This document shows positions 1 through 8,360 of a DNA stretch of 64,000 nt, piece by piece (within the stretch, counting starts at the first letter, position 1; each line of letters begins with the position of its first letter). A program made the translations under genes and the position numbers. Source of the stretch: Desmonostoc muscorum FACHB-395 (GTDB lineage: Bacteria > Cyanobacteriota > Cyanobacteriia > Cyanobacteriales > Nostocaceae); NCBI RefSeq assembly GCF_014698035.1, contig NZ_JACJSF010000002.1:124001-188000 (forward strand), given 5' to 3'. The notes beneath the pieces are model-generated. The model was not told the origin of the DNA and ran no database searches. It saw nothing but the letters and a program-made list of their open reading frames with translations.

Positions 1-14
1 ATTGGCATAACTCT

Positions 15-44
15 TGCAGAGGTGTAATTTATTACTCCTCTGCA
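15..44. repeat. Hairpin, possible terminator of an off-window gene
   Basis: TGCAGAGGTGTAAT and ATTACTCCTCTGCA pair over 13 of 14 positions with a 2-nt gap. No strong T-run follows on either strand, so terminator function is only inferred. The rest of 1-184 shows nothing coding. Confidence 0.5.
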
Positions 45-184
45 TTACAAAATAAATTTATTAATTTAGAGGAATAACCTCTATAAATTCCAATTTTATA
101 AATGTCAGCAAGATGTAAGAAATTAGTTTGAACGTACAACTTATTCTATCTGTTATTTAAAGTGTTTTTTCAGGAGGTAAAAAA

Positions 185-625
185 ATGATTCTGTTTCAAC
201 AAAGTCGCAAAATATTGGCGACTTTCCTTTTAATTGGAGTATTGATGATAACTACCGCCTGTGGTGGTGGTACTGTGTCACAAGTTGACCGCCCAACAAC
301 TCCTTCAGCAATTGGCCGAGATGTAACTTATGCAGAGTTGGAGCGAGGCAATACTCCAAGCGGACAAACCTTTGGTAACTGGGTTGTGCAAACGTCTCAA
401 GGATTGGTTCAGGACGCTTATGTTCGTGATAATAACAAACTAGGTGTTGTGATTTCCCCTAAAGTTAGTCCCAACGAAGTGCGACCATTAGCAAAATCCT
501 TAGTTCAAGGTTTTCGGAAGAACTTTCCTAATCAAGACTTAAAGGTTTTGGTTTATGCGCCTGATAAGAAATTGATTTTGACTACTGAGTATGATGTTCA
601 GACTAATCAAGTTAAGTATAGCTAA
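185..625 (+). CDS. Small conserved lipoprotein
   Basis: This 146-residue protein starts at an ATG preceded by a strong Shine-Dalgarno (AGGAGG, about 174-179). Residues 1-25 form a type II signal peptide with a basic start (QQSRK), a hydrophobic core and TTAC, which puts the lipidated cysteine at residue 26. A glycine run follows, so the mature protein is probably anchored to a membrane facing the periplasm or thylakoid lumen. The remaining ~120 residues are soluble and contain no motif I recognise. Small lipoproteins of this type are common in cyanobacteria, but the function is unknown to me. The next gene is 112 bp downstream on the same strand; co-transcription is possible but not shown. 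Confidence 0.85.
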   Translation: MILFQQSRKILATFLLIGVLMITTACGGGTVSQVDRPTTPSAIGRDVTYAELERGNTPSGQTFGNWVVQTSQGLVQDAYVRDNNKLGVVISPKVSPNEVRPLAKSLVQGFRKNFPNQDLKVLVYAPDKKLILTTEYDVQTNQVKYS

Positions 626-737
626 TTGCTGTATTTGCAATGAAAACTTGAAGAGAGTTTGATGAATTGGAATTTAGAGTTATGGCTTGGAAATACCAGC
701 CATCAAAATAATTTGACGAAAAAAGGAGATAAGTAAA

Positions 738-1259
738 GTGGCAAGTAGCGAACAGTATAAACGTCAAATAATGAAAGATTTGGCTCAGGGTGATGTTGAA
801 TCTTTAGATGATACTACAGCCGAATCAACGGCGGAATATCAAAATTTTGATGATTTCGCTCAACGGACAACACCAGATCAACGTCGGCAGTTATTTGGTC
901 GATCTTTACATCCAGATCGGATTCCAACCAGCCAGATGGAGCCAGAATTACAGAATGCGATCGCACAAATTAAACCCAATGAACGGGATGATGTAGCAAG
1001 AGCCTTTTTCAAACACTTGAAGGAAAGAAAGCTTGACGAGAAGCATCTAGAGCAACAGTTGGGGCTTTCTACACACCACGCCAGCCGCATGACTGCTGAT
1101 GATGTTAGCAAACTCGCGTCTTTCGCATATCATAACCACCCCGATATTTTCCGCGAAGTGCTGGCAGAGCAACCAGGGATTATCAAGTTTCTCAGTAATC
1201 CTGTAGTAGCAGGTATTCTTGGCATTGCAGCGGCTAAGTGGTTGGGTAGTCGCAAGTAA
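738..1259 (+). CDS. Conserved hypothetical protein with C-terminal hydrophobic tail
   Basis: This 173-residue protein begins with GTG, chosen because AAAAGGAGA lies 9-17 bases upstream and no ATG fits as well. The body is polar and charged, with many D, E, R and Q residues and a predicted helical look (residues 40-140). It ends in a short glycine/alanine-rich hydrophobic stretch (about residues 153-168) followed by a basic GSRK tail, which could be a weak membrane anchor. I do not recognise the family. A strong Rho-independent terminator follows at 1293-1319, so it is probably the last gene of its transcript. Confidence 0.8.
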   Translation: MASSEQYKRQIMKDLAQGDVESLDDTTAESTAEYQNFDDFAQRTTPDQRRQLFGRSLHPDRIPTSQMEPELQNAIAQIKPNERDDVARAFFKHLKERKLDEKHLEQQLGLSTHHASRMTADDVSKLASFAYHNHPDIFREVLAEQPGIIKFLSNPVVAGILGIAAAKWLGSRK

Positions 1260-1292
1260 CTTCTGAATTTTGAGTGTATAAGTAACAAAGTC

Positions 1293-1319
1293 AGGTGAGC
1301 TATGCTCACCTTTATTTTT
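1293..1319 (+). terminator. Rho-independent terminator
   Basis: AGGTGAGC, loop TAT and GCTCACCT form a perfect 8-bp stem, followed directly by TTATTTTT. It lies 34 bp past the stop of the preceding gene. Confidence 0.85.
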
Positions 1320-1600
1320 CGCCTATTTATTATTTGGTAAAGATTATATATAAAGTATTATTAAATTATTTTTAGCCAAATAAAATTCACATAAATCTTA
1401 TATGTTTTTTTATTTAACTGGGTAATAACCTTATTGTTTGTAGCTTATTAGCTGCATTTTAAAAGGTTTTGATCAAATATATATTTTAAAGTTTTCATAA
1501 ATATAGGTAATTTTTTGTTGAAAATATTTTTTTTCAGCGATATTAACTTTGGAATTTACGAAAAAACACGTAATTTTCCCTAGCATCACAAATAGTCGTA
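1320..1600. other. AT-rich gene-free stretch
   Basis: This is very AT-rich DNA between the terminator and the PEP-CTERM gene. No ORF, palindrome or recognisable promoter motif stands out. It presumably holds the promoter and leader of the gene at 1601. Confidence 0.5.
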
Positions 1601-2686
1601 ATGATTGTCATGAGTAGATTTAAGGTAAGACAGAAGTTACAGAAATATTTTGCTGCTGACATACACAAAGCTACTTTGAGTACATTTGTATTCTTTGGTG
1701 TCAGTTTTGGGTTTGCTGCCTTAAGTTCGCCAGCATCCGCAAGTTTGTTGTTTCGTGAGAGCTTCGACAATGCGGCACTTTCCATAGATGCTTTTGGTAG
1801 CACCAGCAACAATGGTACATTGCAAACAGATGTACCTGTAGGTGCAACTGTTCTCAAAGCTTATCTTTATGCGTCTTCCGTTTGGGAGAATTTTAATGGG
1901 CCTGTAAGTGACGTCAAACTGAACGGTAATTTGTTGAAGGTTGCTGATGCCTTTCTACTCACGCCCGATGAGAACCCAGCAACTACTGTACGTTGGGATG
2001 TTACCAGCCTTCTCAGCTCTTTGGGGGGTTTACAGAACCATACTATTGAAGAGCTAGGAGACAATGACGGTGAAACTTTAGTTGTGTCTTATCAAGATGC
2101 CACTACCATCGGTTTGTCGTCTTTTATCTTAGACGGCGAACTATCTCCCACAGGTGACACAACCAGATTGAATTTTGATCAACCTTATAGCGGTGGCGAT
2201 TTTATAGTATCTTTTGCCGATACCTATAGCTTTCAGCCATCTGGTCAATTCACTATTGTGGACGTGACAACAGACTCTACTAGCTCTCGACGCTTAACTA
2301 GCTCTGCTGGTGGTCAGGATGATGGAGAATCATCTAATGGCGGTCTAATCACTGCTGGTGGTATTGGTGATAGTTTGACCAACCCAGATCCATTTGCCTC
2401 TGATTCTGGCGGTTTTAAGACTGATGATGAACTTTATAACCTAGCCCTTGGTAATAGCACTGATCCTAATCCTTTTATCCAGTCAGGTGATACCTTCATC
2501 GAGTTAAATACTGTAAACCCAACCAATGATGAGAATGTGTATAGTCTGTTTATTACCAGCAAATTCAAAACTAAAGTGTCTGTGCCCGAACCTTTAACTA
2601 CATTGGGTTCATTAGCAGTTGGTGGTTTTGGTCTAGCTTTCTGCCGCAAGTACAAGCAGCAACGAAAAGATACCGCAAAAGCTTAG
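1601..2686 (+). CDS. PEP-CTERM sorting-domain protein
   Basis: This 361-residue exported protein could start at 1601 or at a second ATG at 1610; neither has a clear ribosome site. A basic N-terminus followed by a hydrophobic segment and SSPASA (about residues 30-48) is a signal peptide. Residues 50-325 form a low-cysteine, Asn/Asp/Gly/Ser/Thr-rich extracellular domain that I cannot assign. The C-terminus has the PEP-CTERM tripartite signal: VPEP at 328-331, a hydrophobic glycine-rich helix, and a basic tail (RKYKQQRK). Such signals are recognised by exosortases, which sort proteins to the cell surface or exopolysaccharide layer. No exosortase lies in this window. Confidence 0.85.
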   Translation: MIVMSRFKVRQKLQKYFAADIHKATLSTFVFFGVSFGFAALSSPASASLLFRESFDNAALSIDAFGSTSNNGTLQTDVPVGATVLKAYLYASSVWENFNGPVSDVKLNGNLLKVADAFLLTPDENPATTVRWDVTSLLSSLGGLQNHTIEELGDNDGETLVVSYQDATTIGLSSFILDGELSPTGDTTRLNFDQPYSGGDFIVSFADTYSFQPSGQFTIVDVTTDSTSSRRLTSSAGGQDDGESSNGGLITAGGIGDSLTNPDPFASDSGGFKTDDELYNLALGNSTDPNPFIQSGDTFIELNTVNPTNDENVYSLFITSKFKTKVSVPEPLTTLGSLAVGGFGLAFCRKYKQQRKDTAKA

Positions 2687-3010
2687 GTTAACAACTTATA
2701 AATAGGTAAATAAAGTATGTTAAATGTGGAGTTAAAAATTCATAACTCCACACTTAAGACTCTGTTTCATGTATTCTTTAATGAAAGATTGCATAACATC
2801 ACCTGAAAATTAATTTAATTTCTGCTGCTGCGCCAATGCCTACTCAAAGAGTAGCTATATTTACGACTGGCTGTCTAGTGACGCAACTTTACACAATCTG
2901 AAAATCATTCCAAAACTCAAAAAATTGTAGTAATATACCACAGGCATTAACTATCTTCAGCTACATCTGATTGTTAGCGCTCTTAAATTTACAATCGATG
3001 AGAATATACC
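2687..3010. other. Gene-free stretch with a hairpin
   Basis: TGTGGAGTT (2725-2733) and AACTCCACA (2744-2752) form a perfect 9-bp hairpin just after the PEP-CTERM gene. It has no T-run, so it is a weak terminator candidate. The rest holds nothing I can name. Confidence 0.55.
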
Positions 3011-3649
3011 GTGAGCCTAACTCTTTATTTCCTCCGTCACGGACAAACAGAATGCAGTCGCAATAATTACTTTTGCGGTTCAATAAACTCAGAACTTACT
3101 TCTGAAGGCTTGGAGATGGCAAAGGCTTTTGCAGAGACATATAGTTCTATGGATTGGACAGCAATATTTTGTAGTCCAATGCAACGAACTGTATTGACAG
3201 CAAAACCCTTATGTGAAGCAATAAATATAGAACCACAACTCAGAGATGGTTTGAAGGAAATAAACTATGGTAAGTGGGAAGGAAAAACACCAGAAGTAAT
3301 TAGTCGTGAATATCACGATGATTATATTCGCTGGTCAGCAGATCCCGCTTGGAATGCTCCAACTGGTGGAGAAATGGCGGTTACAATTGCTTCTCGCGCC
3401 TTGCAGGTAATTGAAGAAATTAAACAAAATTACAGTAGTGGCAATGTTTTAGTTGTTTCACACAAGGCAACCATCAGAATTATTCTATGTAGTGTACTGG
3501 GGATTGATGTGGGACGCTTCCGGTTTCGTTTGGGATGCCCTGTGGCTTCGGTGAGTATTGTAGAATTTAGTTCACATGGGCCGTTGTTAAAGGTTTTGGC
3601 AGACCATAGTCATTTAGATGAAAATTTGCGAAATTTACCAGGAACGTGA
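3011..3649 (+). CDS. Histidine phosphatase family protein
   Basis: This 212-residue member of the phosphoglycerate mutase-like superfamily has the catalytic motif LRHGQTE at residues 8-14. His10 is the expected phospho-acceptor, Arg9 binds phosphate, and a second active-site His lies in VVSHKAT near residue 150. The start is GTG, because the family motif begins within ten residues of it and no upstream ATG is in frame. The length and the ELTSEGLEMAK segment fit small-molecule phosphatases of the CobC/GpmB group rather than true glycolytic mutase, but the substrate cannot be read from sequence. A repeat palindrome follows the stop immediately and may end the transcript. Confidence 0.88.
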   Translation: MSLTLYFLRHGQTECSRNNYFCGSINSELTSEGLEMAKAFAETYSSMDWTAIFCSPMQRTVLTAKPLCEAINIEPQLRDGLKEINYGKWEGKTPEVISREYHDDYIRWSADPAWNAPTGGEMAVTIASRALQVIEEIKQNYSSGNVLVVSHKATIRIILCSVLGIDVGRFRFRLGCPVASVSIVEFSSHGPLLKVLADHSHLDENLRNLPGT

Positions 3650-3655
3650 GAGGAG

Positions 3656-3675
3656 AGACGCGATTAATCGCGTCT
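3656..3675. repeat. Perfect 20-nt interspersed palindrome
   Basis: AGACGCGATTAATCGCGTCT lies 6 bp after a stop codon. Close relatives occur at 27753-27780 (also just after a gene) and, more diverged, at 47691-47718. This looks like a multi-copy palindrome that may double as a terminator. Confidence 0.75.
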
Positions 3676-3728
3676 GTACAATAATATTATTTTTAACTTA
3701 CTCTGCCTCACTATTGGGTTAGATTTTT

Positions 3729-3870
3729 ATAGGACTTACGCACGATTTACGGAATAACGTAGACACGTTCGCGTAGCGTCTCGTAGAGAAGTGGCTTGCC
3801 GCAGGCTACCACAGAGGCACAGAGGGCACGGAGAAATCAGAGTTTGAGAGATAATTTGCGTAAGTCCTAT
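3729..3870. mobile_element. MITE-like element with 14-bp perfect TIRs
   Basis: ATAGGACTTACGCA (3729-3742) is perfectly inverted at 3857-3870. The 142-bp unit has no ORF and carries inside it another interspersed motif (GCGTAGCGTCTCGTAGAGAA, about 3771-3790). A second element with the same ends is at 46914-46994, and single ends occur near 8615, 12250 and 57120. Confidence 0.7.
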
Positions 3871-3925
3871 TTTAATTCAGTACAGATACAGCGATAATTT
3901 ACTCAAATCATCACCGAGTTGTTTC

Positions 3926-5053
3926 ATGCTGCCAGTTATTGAAAGCATTGTATTACGTCAAATGGCTTCGGGCGATCGCCTATACTTACAACTATACAAA
4001 TTCATCGGCGCTAAACCTGGTAAAAAGGTATACATTCAATCTAATCTACACGGTGCAGAAATTGCTGGTAATGCAGTAATTCATCAGCTAATTGAGTTTT
4101 TATTAACAATAAATGATACAGATTTAGCTGGAGAAATTTGGCTGGTTCCCGTTTGTAATCCGATGGGGACGAATGAACGCGCTCAACATTTTTCTCCTGG
4201 GCGATATTGCGTTTATGAAGCTAAAGATTGGAATCGCATATTTTGGGATTACGAGAAAGAAGCTGATGATTTAGTAGCTTTTACTAAATCTCAACTTCAC
4301 ATTGATCTAGAGGTCGTTCGACAAAATTATCTAACTATAATTAAGCAAAGTTTTGCGAAAATTTTAGAAAAAATTAATTCTTCTAGTGGTGTACCCTATA
4401 CTGAGCTTTTTGCCTACAAGCTACAAAATCTGAGTTTAGATGCAGATTACTTAATTGACTTACATAGTTCTACAAATCAAGCTTTAGACTACGTTTATTA
4501 CTTCCAAAATCGAGAAAACAGTGCAAAATACTTTCTACTTGATTTTGGAATATTGCTTAATAAATATGATGGTGATGCTTTTGATGAAGCTTTTATCAAA
4601 CCTTGGTTAGCGCTAGAAGCTTGTTTTAAAGAGTTGGGTAGAGAAATCAAGTTTGATGTGGAAGCTTGGACACTAGAATTAGGCTCAGGAATGCAAATGA
4701 ACCCTGATTCAGTATCCAAAGGTATACGGGGTGTGAAAAATTATTTAGTGCAAAAAGGTGTATTAGAAGTTTCTAATTTATCAGATGGCATAAAAACTCA
4801 TGATATGACTTTTGCATCTAGCAGCAACCGGAAAAAATATTATGCGATCGCAGGTGGTATGATTCAATCCAGAATCGAATTAGGTAGTACAGTCAAAGCT
4901 GGAGACAAGCTCTATCAAATTCTCAGTTTTAATAAAGAAGGTCAACTACCTACTGTAATTGATGTCTGCGCTCACTATGATGGATTAGTTTATGATGTCG
5001 CAACCAATCAAGCTGTAAATGAAGGCGAGTTTGTATTGGGAATTGTGAGTTAG
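3926..5053 (+). CDS. M14-type succinylglutamate desuccinylase/aspartoacylase family protein
   Basis: This 375-residue zinc-dependent hydrolase has the metal motif SNLHGAE, with His42 and Glu45 as two zinc ligands. LIDLHSST near residue 180 supplies the third ligand. WTLELGSG further on probably holds the catalytic glutamate. The C-terminal ~70 residues (IAGGMIQSRIELGSTVKAGD onward) resemble the beta-rich end domain seen in aspartoacylase-like proteins. Family members cleave N-acyl amino acids or C-terminal amide bonds; the substrate here is unknown. An insert at about residues 95-165 is less conserved-looking. The stop codon abuts a heptamer repeat (5054-5081). Confidence 0.85.
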   Translation: MLPVIESIVLRQMASGDRLYLQLYKFIGAKPGKKVYIQSNLHGAEIAGNAVIHQLIEFLLTINDTDLAGEIWLVPVCNPMGTNERAQHFSPGRYCVYEAKDWNRIFWDYEKEADDLVAFTKSQLHIDLEVVRQNYLTIIKQSFAKILEKINSSSGVPYTELFAYKLQNLSLDADYLIDLHSSTNQALDYVYYFQNRENSAKYFLLDFGILLNKYDGDAFDEAFIKPWLALEACFKELGREIKFDVEAWTLELGSGMQMNPDSVSKGIRGVKNYLVQKGVLEVSNLSDGIKTHDMTFASSSNRKKYYAIAGGMIQSRIELGSTVKAGDKLYQILSFNKEGQLPTVIDVCAHYDGLVYDVATNQAVNEGEFVLGIVS

Positions 5054-5081
5054 TCATTTGTCATTGGTCATTTGTCATTGG
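5054..5081. repeat. Heptamer tandem repeat (STRR)
   Basis: Four heptamers alternate TCATTTG and TCATTGG directly after the stop codon TAG of the preceding gene. The same family, in the reverse sense, is at 7625-7666, about 19810-19848, 53710-53773 and about 56832-56852. Repeats of this type are typical of heterocystous cyanobacteria. Confidence 0.85.
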
Positions 5082-5157
5082 GAGTTTAGAGTTTTTTAAC
5101 TCCTCACTCCTCACTCCTCACGGGCTAAACGCCCCGCTACCGCTAACAGCACTCAAT

Positions 5158-6255
5158 TCAGTCTCCCAAATAAATACCCATACCACGAGCGGTTTTAACC
5201 AAGGTACCATTGGGATCGACGGCGCTATATTGAGCGATCGCTTCGGTAATTGGTACACTTAATACTTGGCGATTTTGCCATGTCACCATGCGATCGTATT
5301 TACCCTCTGCAATGAGATTAACCGCCGCTACGCCAAAGGCTGTTGCAACTAATCTATCTAGTGGCGAAGCAGTTCCACCGCGTTGAATGTGTCCTAAAAC
5401 TGTAACTCGTGTTTCTACACCGATGTGTTCAATAATTTTATCTGCCAAATATTCACCAATTCCACCATATCGAGATTGACCTAAGCGATTTGTAATTGTC
5501 ACATTTTCACCATCGTGGGTACGAACCGCTTCAGAAACAATTATCAAACAATAGTTTTTGCCTTTCTCTTGGCGTTCTTTGATTTTGTGGCAAATATGCT
5601 CAACGGTGTAAAGGATTTCGGGAATTAAAATTACATTTGCTCCCCCCGCAATTCCCGCAGCTATTGCTATGTGTCCGGCATCACGCCCCATTACTTCTAA
5701 AATCATGACTCGGCTATGACTTGCAGCAGTAAAATGTAACCTATCTAGTGCTTCCGTGGCAATATTAACTGCTGTATCAAAACCGATAGCGTGTTCAGTA
5801 ACGCCAATATCGTTATCAATGGTTTTGGGAATACCTACTAGATTAATGCCACCTTGTTGGGCAAGGCGACGGAGAATTGCCAAGCTACCATCACCGCCAA
5901 TACCAATCAAAGCGTCTAAACCTAGCTCATGATAACCTGCAATAATTTCTTCGGAGCGATCGCATAAACTACCATCCGCCATTGGAAAAGCAAAGGGGTC
6001 GCCTTTATTGGTTGTCCCCAACATTGTGCCACCCGCAGTTAATAGCGAGTCAACTTGATCAACTTCCAGTTTTGTGAATTGTTGTGGACGCGCCATTAAT
6101 CCTAGAGTCGCTTGACGAATTCCCAAAACTTCCCAGCCGTAAGTATCCACTGCACAATTTACTACAGCCCTAATCACAGCATTTAAGCCAGAACAATCAC
6201 CTCCACTGGTAAGAATTCCAATGCGTTTGGGTTCTTCCATATTTTTTATTGACAT
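5158..6255 (-). CDS. pfkA: 6-phosphofructokinase
   Basis: This 365-residue enzyme phosphorylates fructose 6-phosphate at the committed step of glycolysis. Visible motifs are GILTSGGDCSGLNAVIR at the N-terminus (nucleotide site), GIGGDGS, and PKTIDNDI with the catalytic aspartate. In the PFK family, Gly in GGDGS goes with ATP use, while Lys in PKTIDND is shared with PPi enzymes. The Gly-plus-Lys pair matches the mixed group of bacterial PFKs, for which ATP is the usual donor. Two candidate starts (6255 and 6240) differ by five residues. It is transcribed divergently from era, sharing a ~266-bp intergenic region that contains a tandem duplication. Confidence 0.93.
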   Translation of the reverse strand: MSIKNMEEPKRIGILTSGGDCSGLNAVIRAVVNCAVDTYGWEVLGIRQATLGLMARPQQFTKLEVDQVDSLLTAGGTMLGTTNKGDPFAFPMADGSLCDRSEEIIAGYHELGLDALIGIGGDGSLAILRRLAQQGGINLVGIPKTIDNDIGVTEHAIGFDTAVNIATEALDRLHFTAASHSRVMILEVMGRDAGHIAIAAGIAGGANVILIPEILYTVEHICHKIKERQEKGKNYCLIIVSEAVRTHDGENVTITNRLGQSRYGGIGEYLADKIIEHIGVETRVTVLGHIQRGGTASPLDRLVATAFGVAAVNLIAEGKYDRMVTWQNRQVLSVPITEAIAQYSAVDPNGTLVKTARGMGIYLGD

Positions 6256-6308
6256 TTTGATCCAGATATATTGAGTAGTCGATGAAACTTAAGCCAAAAT
6301 TAGCAACA

Positions 6309-6540
6309 GATTAAACCTAAGTTAATGCGCTCCTTGTAATGCCAAAGTAATTTTATGTTTGTTTTGTATCTAAAAACAAAACAAAGTTATCTCAGCTGTA
6401 AAATATAGGTGTAGAGCCAGTAGTAGATTAAACCTCGGCAAAAGAAATCCCTAAAAATGCCAGGGTAATTTTATGCTTGTTTTGTGTCTAAGAAAAAACC
6501 AAGTTATCCCAGCTGTAAAATATGAGGGTGGAGCCAAAGG
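6309..6540 (+). repeat. Tandem duplication of the era leader (about 117 bp, two copies)
   Basis: Copy 1 (about 6309-6425) and copy 2 (about 6426-6540) share GATTAAACCT, GTAATTTTATG, TTGTTTTGT, AAGTTAT and CAGCTGTAAAATAT at a constant offset of 117-118 bases. The second copy runs into the first codons of era, where ATGAGGGTGGAGCC corresponds to ATAGGTGTAGAGCC in copy 1. Confidence 0.85.
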
Positions 6541-7496
6541 TGACTAGTATTGATAATTACAACTTCTCTTTTTCAGGAGAAGTAACAATCCCACAGGCTC
6601 CTCCTGATTTTAAATCAGGTTTTATCGGCATTGTTGGTCGTCCAAATGTCGGTAAATCTACTTTGATGAATCAATTAGTAGGACAAAAAATTGCCATTAC
6701 CTCACCGATAGCACAAACTACACGTAACCGTTTGCGCGGTATATTAACTACGCCAGAGGCGCAATTAATTTTTGTAGATACGCCAGGAATTCATAAGCCC
6801 CATCATCAATTGGGCGAAGTATTGGTGCAAAATGCCAAAATTGCCATTGAATCGGTAGATGTAGTCCTATTTGTGGTAGATGGAGCAGTCGCTTGTGGAT
6901 CGGGCGATCGCTATATTGCCGAATTGCTCAGTCGTAGCAAAACCCCGGTGATTCTGGGCGTGAACAAAAGCGACCAACAACCGTCTGATTCTCAGTATCT
7001 AGATGATAGTTATGCTCAGATGGCCCAGTCACATGAATGGGAAATCGTGAAATTTTCTGCCAAGACGAGTGCAGGATTACCGCAACTTCAAGAGTTATTA
7101 ATTGAACATTTAGAAATTGGGCCGTTATACTACCCGCCAGATTTGGTAACAGACCAGCCAGAACGCTTTATTATGGGTGAATTAATCCGAGAACAAATTT
7201 TACTATTGACTCGTGAAGAAGTACCCCATTCAGTAGCGATCGCTATTGACCTAGTAGAAGAAACTCCCAGCATTACTCGTGTACTTGCTACTATCAACGT
7301 TGAGCGTGATTCTCAAAAAGGCATACTCATTGGCAAAGGTGGAGCGATGCTTAAAGCAATTGGTAGTGAAGCCCGCGAACAAATCCAAAAGTTAATTGCT
7401 GGTAAAGTTTACCTCGAATTGTTTGTCAAAGTCCAACCAAAATGGCGACAGTCGCGAATTAGTTTAGCAGAGTTAGGCTATCGCGTGGAAGAATAA
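6522..7496 (+). CDS. era: GTPase Era
   Basis: This 324-residue GTPase acts in 16S rRNA maturation and 30S assembly. The GTPase domain shows G1 GRPNVGKS (about residues 38-45), G3 DTPGIHKP, G4 NKSD and G5 SAKT. The C-terminal KH domain, which binds the 3' end of 16S rRNA, has the KGGAMLKAIG loop. The first ~33 residues are a low-complexity N-terminal extension. The assigned ATG lies inside the second copy of a tandem leader duplication and has no clear Shine-Dalgarno; a GTG at 6528 is an alternative. Divergent to pfkA. Confidence 0.93.
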   Translation: MRVEPKVTSIDNYNFSFSGEVTIPQAPPDFKSGFIGIVGRPNVGKSTLMNQLVGQKIAITSPIAQTTRNRLRGILTTPEAQLIFVDTPGIHKPHHQLGEVLVQNAKIAIESVDVVLFVVDGAVACGSGDRYIAELLSRSKTPVILGVNKSDQQPSDSQYLDDSYAQMAQSHEWEIVKFSAKTSAGLPQLQELLIEHLEIGPLYYPPDLVTDQPERFIMGELIREQILLLTREEVPHSVAIAIDLVEETPSITRVLATINVERDSQKGILIGKGGAMLKAIGSEAREQIQKLIAGKVYLELFVKVQPKWRQSRISLAELGYRVEE

Positions 7497-7624
7497 ATTA
7501 GTCATTAGTCATCGGTCACTTGTACTGAGTTTCGACTGCGCTTAACTACCGCGTAGTCGGAAAGCCTGCGGCATAGCTACGCTTAGGGCGCAGCCTCTCC
7601 AAGAGTTGTATTGGTTAAAAAGGC

Positions 7625-7666
7625 AAATGACAAATGACAAATGACAAAGGACAAATGACAAATGAC
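7625..7666. repeat. Heptamer tandem repeat (STRR)
   Basis: Six consecutive heptamers (five AAATGAC, one AAAGGAC) occupy this interval. Upstream, 7500-7530 carries degenerate inverse units (TTAGTCATTAGTCATCGGTC), so the intergenic RNA could fold back. Interspersed GCGTAGTC/GCCTGCGGCATAGCTACGC motifs lie between them. Confidence 0.85.
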
Positions 7667-7682
7667 TCTTAATAAATAAATA

Positions 7683-8360
7683 ATGTCTTTAGATACTCGC
7701 TATCCCTTAAATTTACCAGTCAATGCTCCGCCGTTGCGGGTGTTAATTGTCGAAGACGATCCGATGATGCAATTGGGATTAGAGCAATCATTAATGGCTC
7801 ATCCTCAGTTGGAGATAGTTGGACAAGCAGAAGATGGTTATTTGGGAGTTCAAGCCGCACTGCAACTCAAACCCGATTTGGTGGTTATGGATATTGGATT
7901 GCCGCGATTGGATGGCATTGCAGCGACACAGCAAATTAAGGCGGCGTTGCCAGCAACTCATGTGGTGATGCTGACATCTCATCAAACGGAGACAGAAATT
8001 ATTGCCGCACTATCTAGCGGTGCAGATGCGTATTGCATCAAAGGTGCAAGTGTGGAACGATTGTTAAGTGCGATCGCAGCCGCAGTTGATGGTGCAGCCT
8101 ATCTCGATCCCCAAATTGCGCGGCGAGTAATTGATAATCTCAAACCACCTACACCTACCAGCAACAACGCCAATTTATCTGGGCGCGAGTTAGAAGTGTT
8201 GAAACTCATGGTAGACGGGTTGAGTAACCCAGAGATTGCTGAAAAACTCTATCTCAGTCCCAACACCATCAAAACCCACGTGCGGGGGATTATGAATAAA
8301 TTAGCAGTAGACGATCGCGTGCAAGCAGCAGTTGTGGCACTGCGTTCTGGGTTAGTTTGA
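7683..8360 (+). CDS. NarL/FixJ-family response regulator
   Basis: This 225-residue two-component output protein has an N-terminal receiver domain (about residues 17-135) with the acidic pocket VEDD, phospho-acceptor Asp70 in VVMDIGLP, a T/S switch in LTSH and Lys in IKGAS. The C-terminal LuxR-type helix-turn-helix (about residues 160-222) starts LSGRELEVLKLMVDG and contains PEIAEKLYLSPNTIKTHV. It is therefore probably a DNA-binding transcription factor activated by phosphorylation. No histidine kinase is adjacent, so it is an orphan here. A heptamer repeat ends only 16 bp before the start codon, leaving little space for a classical promoter. Confidence 0.92.
   Translation: MSLDTRYPLNLPVNAPPLRVLIVEDDPMMQLGLEQSLMAHPQLEIVGQAEDGYLGVQAALQLKPDLVVMDIGLPRLDGIAATQQIKAALPATHVVMLTSHQTETEIIAALSSGADAYCIKGASVERLLSAIAAAVDGAAYLDPQIARRVIDNLKPPTPTSNNANLSGRELEVLKLMVDGLSNPEIAEKLYLSPNTIKTHVRGIMNKLAVDDRVQAAVVALRSGLV

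Noticed and set aside
5098-5120. Possible Yfr1-type sRNA, because of repeated ACTCCTCAC
   Set aside because: It is a run of tandem ACTCCTC units after a heptamer repeat, without the Yfr1 stem-loop arrangement.
7625-7666. CRISPR-like array
   Set aside because: Units are contiguous heptamers without spacers, the cyanobacterial STRR type, not a CRISPR.
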